A DNA stretch of 64,000 nucleotides from Eutrophocola salsuginis (GTDB taxonomy: Bacteria > Pseudomonadota > Gammaproteobacteria > Pseudomonadales > Pseudohongiellaceae), in NCBI GenBank assembly GCA_038147195.1, contig JAYQTB010000004.1, positions 1,612,001 to 1,676,000 on the forward strand, given 5' to 3'. The notes beneath the pieces are model-generated. The model did no database searches. It worked only from the letters and a program-made list of their open reading frames with translations, and had not been told where the DNA came from. Position numbers and translations under genes: made by a program. This document shows, piece by piece, positions 59,172-64,000 of the stretch. Each line of letters opens with the position of its first letter. The first letter of the stretch is position 1.

Positions 59172-59633
59172 ATGGATAAAGACCTCGACAGCAGCCTCGG
59201 TTTCGTCATCCACGACGTCAGCCGGCTCTTGCGCTGGGAATTCGACCGCCAGGCCGCCCAGCTTGGGCTGACGCGCGCTCAGTGGTCCGTGCTCGCACAC
59301 CTACAACGCCAGCAGGGTGTCCAACAGGTCGACCTTGCCCAGGCCATGGATATCAAGCCCATCACCCTCGCCCGGCACGTGGACCGGCTGGAAAAGGACG
59401 GCTGGCTGCGCCGCGAGGAGGACGCCAACGACCGCCGCGCCAAGCGCCTCTTCCTCACCGACAAGGCCGCTCCCATGATCAAGTCGCTGAAACAAGTCGG
59501 CAAGAGCGTCAGACAGACAGCGCTTAGTGGCATCAGAGACAATGAATTCAATGCCTTTATGGACCTGCTGTTCCGGATGCGCGGCAACCTCGGTTACGGA
59601 AAGCAAAAACCACCCAAAGGAAACTCCCCATGA
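59172..59633 (+). CDS. MarR-family transcriptional regulator
   Basis: 153 residues with a winged helix: TRAQWSVLAHLQRQQGVQQVDLAQAMD (helices 2-3) and the wing region LEKDGWLRREEDANDRRAKRLFLT near residue 75. MarR dimers bind palindromes and are released by phenolic or other ligands. The palindrome over its own -10 suggests autorepression of this efflux operon. The ATGA overlap with emrA means translational coupling. Confidence 0.93.
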   Translation: MDKDLDSSLGFVIHDVSRLLRWEFDRQAAQLGLTRAQWSVLAHLQRQQGVQQVDLAQAMDIKPITLARHVDRLEKDGWLRREEDANDRRAKRLFLTDKAAPMIKSLKQVGKSVRQTALSGIRDNEFNAFMDLLFRMRGNLGYGKQKPPKGNSP

Positions 59634-60658
59634 ACATCATCAGGATCATTCGTAAAATAGTCTTCCTCATCCTGGGTCCTGTCGTGATCGCTGGTATCAG
59701 CGCCTGGGTCTGGCTACAGGGCGGACGCTTCGTCACCACGGACAATGCCTACCTGAAGGCAGACATCACTTCCATCAGCCCGGAAATCTCCGGCAAGGTG
59801 ATCGAATCTTACCCCAGTGACAACGAACGGGTTGAAAAAGGTCAGGTGCTGTTCCGCCTGGTGCGCATCCCGCACGAAATCGCCCTGGCACGGGCGAAAG
59901 CTACCCTTGCCAATATCCGCCGTGACATCGACAGCCAAAAGGTGGCCTACAACGCCCTGCAGGTGGATATCGAGCGCGCCGAAATCGACGTAGTGTTCCA
60001 GGAACGGGAACTGAAACGCGCAAAGCAGCAGCTGGAGCGCAAGACCATCTCGGACGCGCAGTATGACGCCTCCCTGCTTGCCTACCAGCACAGCCAGAAC
60101 ACACTAAAACAGAAACAGTCCGACCTGGTGGTCGCGCGCGCGAAACTCATCGACCCAGACATGCCATCGGAAGGACACCCGTTGTACCAGCAGGCCATGG
60201 CAGAATTTGAAAAGGCCGAGCTCGAACTCAGCTACACAGAGATCAAGTCACCCGTGGATGGAGTCGCCGTCAACGTCTCCGCACTGGTAGGCGAGAACGT
60301 CATCATGGGCACGCCACTGTTAAACATCATCGACGACTCGCATCTGTGGATCGAGGCCAACTACAAGGAAACCGACCTCACCTACATGCAAACCGGCCAG
60401 CCGGTGGAAATCACCGTGGATTCCTTTCCCGGCCAGACCTGGCGCGGCACGGTCGCCAGCATCACGCCCGCCACCGGTGCCGAGTTTTCCCTGCTGCCGG
60501 CACAGAACTCCTCCGGCAACTGGGTAAAGGTGGTACAGCGCATCGCCGTGCGCATCGAGTTTACCGACCCGATAGATGTCTCTCGCCTGTCGGCCGGCAT
60601 GAGTGCGGAAGTGACCATCGATACCGCTCACGAACGTACCCTGCCCTGGGCTAATTAA
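59630..60658 (+). CDS. emrA: HlyD/EmrA-type membrane fusion protein
   Basis: 342 residues. N-terminal membrane anchor (FLILGPVVIAGISAWVWL), then the barrel sandwich with TTDNAYLKADITSISPEISGKV and the hairpin helices (residues 90-150), and the TPLLNIIDDSHLWIEANYKETDL segment. It links an inner-membrane MFS pump with an outer-membrane channel. Start ATG 59630 overlaps the MarR stop. EmrB follows after 15 bases. Confidence 0.93.
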   Translation: MNIIRIIRKIVFLILGPVVIAGISAWVWLQGGRFVTTDNAYLKADITSISPEISGKVIESYPSDNERVEKGQVLFRLVRIPHEIALARAKATLANIRRDIDSQKVAYNALQVDIERAEIDVVFQERELKRAKQQLERKTISDAQYDASLLAYQHSQNTLKQKQSDLVVARAKLIDPDMPSEGHPLYQQAMAEFEKAELELSYTEIKSPVDGVAVNVSALVGENVIMGTPLLNIIDDSHLWIEANYKETDLTYMQTGQPVEITVDSFPGQTWRGTVASITPATGAEFSLLPAQNSSGNWVKVVQRIAVRIEFTDPIDVSRLSAGMSAEVTIDTAHERTLPWAN

Positions 60659-60673
60659 CCAAAATGTAAGCTC

Positions 60674-62188
60674 ATGACGCCCGAGACACCCAAAACCGTT
60701 CCGTTTCGCAGCCTGGTCACCATCTCGATCATGCTGGCGACCATCATGCAGGTGCTGGACACTACCATCGCCAACGTTGCACTGCCGCACATGCAGGGTT
60801 CGCTTTCGGCCTCACAGAATCAGATCGCCTGGGTCCTAACCTCCTACATCATTGCTTCGGCCATCATGACCCTGCCGGTGGGCTGGCTCAGCGGCCATTA
60901 CGGACGCAAGAAGGTGTTCGCGGTCTCGGTCACCGGCTTCATCATTGGCTCAATGCTCTGCGGCGCCGCCACCTCCATCGAGCAGATGGTGTTCTTCCGC
61001 ATCTTGCAGGGCATCAGTGGCGCCGCCCTGATCCCGCTGTCGCAATCAACCCTTCTCGATATCAACCCGCGGGAGAAATACGGCCAGGCTATGGCGCTGT
61101 GGGGCATGGGCGTGATGATCGGTCCCATCTTGGGTCCTACTCTGGGCGGCTGGCTGACCGAGTATTACAACTGGCGTTGGGTGTTCTATATCAACCTGCC
61201 CATCGGATTGCTGGCCCTAGCCGGCGTGATTTTTTTTATGCCGGAATCTGAGCGCAAGGACCGCAAGTTCGACATCTTCGGATTCGTGATGCTCAGTCTT
61301 CTGATCGGCAGTTTTCAGCTAATGATGGACCGCGGTCAGGAACTGGACTGGTTCAACTCTGCCGAAATCCTGCTCTACTGTGCACTGATAGGGGCTTCCT
61401 TGTGGATGTACCTGGTGCACACCTGGCAGACCACCAACCCCTTTCTCAGTCCGGAGCTGTTTCACGACCGCAATTTCGTCACCAGCCTTTTCTTCATTTT
61501 CCTGGTCGGCATCATCCTGCTCGCCTCGCTCGCGCTATTGCCACCTTATATGCAGAACCTGATGGGTTATCCCGTCATCGAGACCGGCGTCATCATGGCG
61601 CCACGGGGCATCGGCGTGATGTTTGCGATGATGATCACCGGCCGTCTCACTGGCAAGACAGATCCACGCATCCTGATTCTCTTCGGGCTTAGCATGATTA
61701 CACTGTCGCTGTACGAGATGACAACGTTCTCGCTATTCGTGCCCAAACACATCCTCATTTGGACAGGCGTAATTCAGGGCGTCGGCCTCGGCTTTACCTT
61801 CATGCCACTGAGTACACTTGCCTACACTACCCTGGAGCCGAAATTCCGTGACGAAGCCGCCGGCCTGTTCAGCCTGGTGCGCAACATCGGCAGCAGCGTC
61901 GGTATTTCTATGGTCATGGTGTTGCTGACGCGCAACCTACGCATCAACCATTCATATCTCATCGAGTACATCACCGATACTCGCCTGGGCATTCCCTGGC
62001 AGCAGGTACCCCAGGGCATCCAAGAAAACCTGCGCATAATACCCATCCTGGCGGATGGGGAGATCACCCGTCAGTCGGCAAGCATCGCCTACATCAATGA
62101 CTTCAAATTCATGATGTGGATCGTGATCGCCACCCTGCCGCTTTTGCTTTTTCTGAAAGCGCCAGCAAAGAAATCCCCCACAGTCTGA
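60674..62188 (+). CDS. emrB: EmrB-type drug:H+ antiporter (DHA2 family)
   Basis: 504 residues with 14 hydrophobic segments. MQVLDTTIANVALPHMQGSLS in helix 1, WLSGHYGRKKVF loop, and LGPTLGGWLTEYYNWRWVFYINLP are characteristic of DHA2 transporters. It pumps hydrophobic drugs with EmrA and an outer-membrane channel. No TolC-like gene lies in the window. It is third in the MarR operon. Confidence 0.94.
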   Translation: MTPETPKTVPFRSLVTISIMLATIMQVLDTTIANVALPHMQGSLSASQNQIAWVLTSYIIASAIMTLPVGWLSGHYGRKKVFAVSVTGFIIGSMLCGAATSIEQMVFFRILQGISGAALIPLSQSTLLDINPREKYGQAMALWGMGVMIGPILGPTLGGWLTEYYNWRWVFYINLPIGLLALAGVIFFMPESERKDRKFDIFGFVMLSLLIGSFQLMMDRGQELDWFNSAEILLYCALIGASLWMYLVHTWQTTNPFLSPELFHDRNFVTSLFFIFLVGIILLASLALLPPYMQNLMGYPVIETGVIMAPRGIGVMFAMMITGRLTGKTDPRILILFGLSMITLSLYEMTTFSLFVPKHILIWTGVIQGVGLGFTFMPLSTLAYTTLEPKFRDEAAGLFSLVRNIGSSVGISMVMVLLTRNLRINHSYLIEYITDTRLGIPWQQVPQGIQENLRIIPILADGEITRQSASIAYINDFKFMMWIVIATLPLLLFLKAPAKKSPTV

Positions 62189-62281
62189 CCCGCCGGCTGG
62201 ACGCTGCCCCTGCGTCCCGGTTATGCTCATGGCGGGGAAATACAAGATAACAGTTCCAACTCCCGGGGAAGGAGATTCCAC

Positions 62282-62677
62282 ATGAAAAAACTTTTCTTCA
62301 GCGGCCTGTCTACTGCATTGCTGTCCCTTGCGGCCAGCCTGCCGGCATCGGCCCACCATTCATTCGCCGCCGCCTACAAGATGGACGAGCCGATATCCAT
62401 TACCGGCAAGATCGTCAACGTGCGCCTGACCAATCCGCATTCCTATTTCTTCCTGGACGTGGAAAACGAACAGGGCGAAATCGAGCGCTGGTCCTTCGAA
62501 GCCGGCACGCCATCCGGCATGATCCGCGGCGGTTATACGCCACAACAGTTTCAGGAAGGCGACACCGTGACGATTAACGGCTTCCGCGCACGCGACGCCT
62601 CTACCAACGGCATGCTCACCCTGCTCATCACTGATGATGGCAAGGAATGGGGCATGTTCGGCCCGCGAGAAAGGTAA
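62282..62677 (+). CDS. Secreted DUF6152 single-domain protein (His-His mature N-terminus)
   Basis: 131 residues, only the N-terminal domain of the longer paralogues. Signal peptide ending ASLPASA, then HHSFAAAYKMDEPISITGK and RLTNPHSYFFLDV, ERWSFEAGTPSGM and a short end. ATG 62282 gives the proper signal. The following gene, 7 bases downstream, encodes the other domain, so the arrangement is a fission (or unfused ancestor) of the two-domain proteins. It precedes the esterase in the same direction. Confidence 0.87.
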   Translation: MKKLFFSGLSTALLSLAASLPASAHHSFAAAYKMDEPISITGKIVNVRLTNPHSYFFLDVENEQGEIERWSFEAGTPSGMIRGGYTPQQFQEGDTVTINGFRARDASTNGMLTLLITDDGKEWGMFGPRER

Positions 62678-62684
62678 TGCAGCC

Positions 62685-63455
62685 ATGTTGAAGAAAATAC
62701 TTTTATCCGCAGAAATTTTTCTCATCGCCATCGCGGCCTTGCACATAGAGGCCGCCGAAGATGCCGGCACCGTACCGCGCATGGCGGACGGCAAGCCCGA
62801 CCTGTCCGGCATCTGGTGGACAGGCGGCGACCTTGGCAGTTCCGATTACGGGTCAACCACCGACCGCAGCGCCGGCCTACAGTACAACCTGTATACCGAC
62901 CTGTACACCGCCGACGCCAAGGCGCGCATGGCAACACTAAGCGATAAGGATGATCCCACACTGTTATGCAAACCCACCGCCTTCGGCACATTGAGCGTAC
63001 GCCTATTCGATGTTGGCACTCTCGGCCAGATCATGGCATCGCCGGACATGATGGTATTCCTGCAAGAAACCTTCCATGGCTACCAGCTCATTCCCACGGA
63101 CGGTCGCGAACACCGTGACTACCTGCCGCCGTCCTACCGCGGCGATGCCGTCGGTCACTGGGAGGGCGACACCTTTGTGGTAGAAACGAAGAACTTCACC
63201 GACGACACCTGGATGTTCGCCGAAGGCGGCGTATCCTTTCACTCCGACCAGATGCGCGTGGTGGAGCGGTACAACATGCTCGACAGAGACAGCATGACGG
63301 TCGACGCCACCGTCTATGACCCTGTTGTGCTGACCGCGCCGTGGGTGGTACCGACCAAGCGCCTAGTGAAGGCACCGTTTGACCAGCTGCTTCCACTGCG
63401 TTGCGAGAGCACGGAAACCGCCGTGCTGATGCAGAACGCTCAAGGCGGGAACTGA
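62685..63455 (+). CDS. Secreted protein homologous to the C-terminal domain of the two-domain DUF6152 proteins
   Basis: 256 residues from ATG 62685. Signal peptide (ILLSAEIFLIAIAALHIEAA) then DLSGIWW, TLLCKPTAFGTLSVRLFDVG, LIPTDGREHRD, GDAVGHWEGDTFVVETKNF and MRVVERYNMLDRDSM, which match the C-domain blocks of the genes at 35442, 43138, 52554 and 53691. It has no His-His start. It is 7 bases after the DUF6152 single-domain gene and 22 bases before the esterase, so the three are probably one operon. Function unknown. Confidence 0.83.
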   Translation: MLKKILLSAEIFLIAIAALHIEAAEDAGTVPRMADGKPDLSGIWWTGGDLGSSDYGSTTDRSAGLQYNLYTDLYTADAKARMATLSDKDDPTLLCKPTAFGTLSVRLFDVGTLGQIMASPDMMVFLQETFHGYQLIPTDGREHRDYLPPSYRGDAVGHWEGDTFVVETKNFTDDTWMFAEGGVSFHSDQMRVVERYNMLDRDSMTVDATVYDPVVLTAPWVVPTKRLVKAPFDQLLPLRCESTETAVLMQNAQGGN

Positions 63456-63477
63456 GCTACCCAAAAAGGAATCAAAC

Positions 63478-64000
63478 ATGAATAGGTTCGCCAGTCATTT
63501 CACCATAATGGTTTTGGGCTTGCTGACCGCTGCCACGGCAACGGCCCAGGTTACCGGCACCCTCGAGCGCATCTCTGTATTCGGCCCCTCCCTGGCCGGC
63601 AACTTGCTTGAGCAACCCGATGCACCAGAAGTGTCCGTATACCTGCCCCCCGGCTACACAGCGAATCCTGACCAGCGTTACCCGGTGGTTTATGTGTTGC
63701 ACGGTTACAACGGCAGCGACGACAGCTGGTTCGGTAATGATTCACGCATGAAGGCCAACCTGACCGCCGACCAAGTCATGCGTAATGGCACATCTGCAGA
63801 GATGATCCTGGTCATGCCCAACTGCAACAATCTTTTTAACGGGTGCATGTACGTGAACTCGGCTGCCACCGGCTACTGGGAAGACTACATTGCTGATGAC
63901 CTTGTGAGTTATATCGATAGTCACTACCGCACCATTCCAGATCGCAGGGCACGCGGCCTCGCCGGGCACTCCATGGGCGGCTATGGCGTCATGCTGATTG
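63478..64000 (+). CDS. Secreted esterase family protein (alpha/beta hydrolase), 3' end cut by the window
   Basis: Frame open from ATG 63478 to the window end. Signal peptide (LGLLTAATATAQ), then VSVYLPPGYTANPDQRYPVVYVLHGYNGSD in consecutive blocks, and the nucleophile elbow GHSMGGYGVM near residue 164. It matches the putative esterase/EstA-like PF00756 family that cleaves acyl esters in the periplasm. It is third in the probable operon with the DUF6152 domain genes. The truncation prevents a full length check. Confidence 0.85.
   Translation, partial: MNRFASHFTIMVLGLLTAATATAQVTGTLERISVFGPSLAGNLLEQPDAPEVSVYLPPGYTANPDQRYPVVYVLHGYNGSDDSWFGNDSRMKANLTADQVMRNGTSAEMILVMPNCNNLFNGCMYVNSAATGYWEDYIADDLVSYIDSHYRTIPDRRARGLAGHSMGGYGVMLI

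Overview
The window is a chromosomal segment of a Gammaproteobacterium. The main evidence is the block dksA-gluQ-cbrB-pcnB-panB-panC-panD-acs (8.5-20.4 kb), which follows the gene order known from Pseudomonas and its relatives. The divergent ssb/uvrA pair and the presence of darP, sfsA, rlmJ, rlmI and uup point the same way. The abundance of secreted DUF6152-type proteins, PQQ dehydrogenases and a periplasmic molybdenum hydroxylase suggests a free-living, probably marine or oligotrophic heterotroph (inference; no rRNA is present to place it further). There is no sign of phage, plasmid, transposon or CRISPR.

Layout. 0-8.4 kb: partial darP, mrp, hppA, a coiled-coil lipoprotein, an unknown anchored protein, a Cys/Met-type PLP enzyme, a Rieske protein and sfsA. 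8.5-20.4 kb: dksA with a long histone-like tail, gluQ, a degenerate CbrB-type regulator without its kinase CbrA, a candidate structured small RNA where Pseudomonas carries crcZ, pcnB, a deoxynucleoside kinase where folK is expected, panB, panC, a rimK/protease pair, panD and acs. 20.5-32.3 kb: a PQQ dehydrogenase, tRNA-Gln(CUG), a SET-domain/PLP-decarboxylase operon behind a strong hairpin, a BASS transporter, a decayed GFA-domain gene, a PCu(A)C copper chaperone, a lipoprotein, moeA, a TauE-like permease, an RmlD-like reductase and ssb. 32.4-49 kb: uvrA, Sua5, MFS transporter, cytochrome b561, MazG-like, rlmJ, a second PQQ dehydrogenase, the aguA-aguB putrescine pair, a YkgJ-like protein, rlmI and a DUF1499 protein. 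49-64 kb: a two-subunit Tat-exported molybdenum hydroxylase, several DUF6152 proteins, a SnoaL-like protein, MATE pump, uup, a MarR-emrA-emrB efflux operon and a truncated esterase.

How the genes connect. Pantothenate synthesis is complete except for earlier steps (panB, panC, panD). AguA and AguB convert agmatine to putrescine. MoeA could serve the molybdenum hydroxylase. PQQ dehydrogenases with fused cytochrome c, cytochrome b561 and the molybdenum hydroxylase all feed electrons from periplasmic oxidations to the respiratory chain.

Most notable signals: (1) five exported proteins whose predicted mature N-terminus is His-His, suggesting a copper histidine brace, with a C-terminal domain that is fused in four and a separate gene in the fifth locus; (2) a CbrB orthologue that has lost its phosphorylation site, its sigma-54 contact loop and its sensor kinase, followed by a candidate CrcZ-like RNA with a sigma-70-like promoter; (3) a SET methyltransferase/PLP decarboxylase operon whose only visible promoter lies upstream of a terminator-like hairpin. 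All functional statements rest on reading the sequence and on family knowledge; no database search was run.
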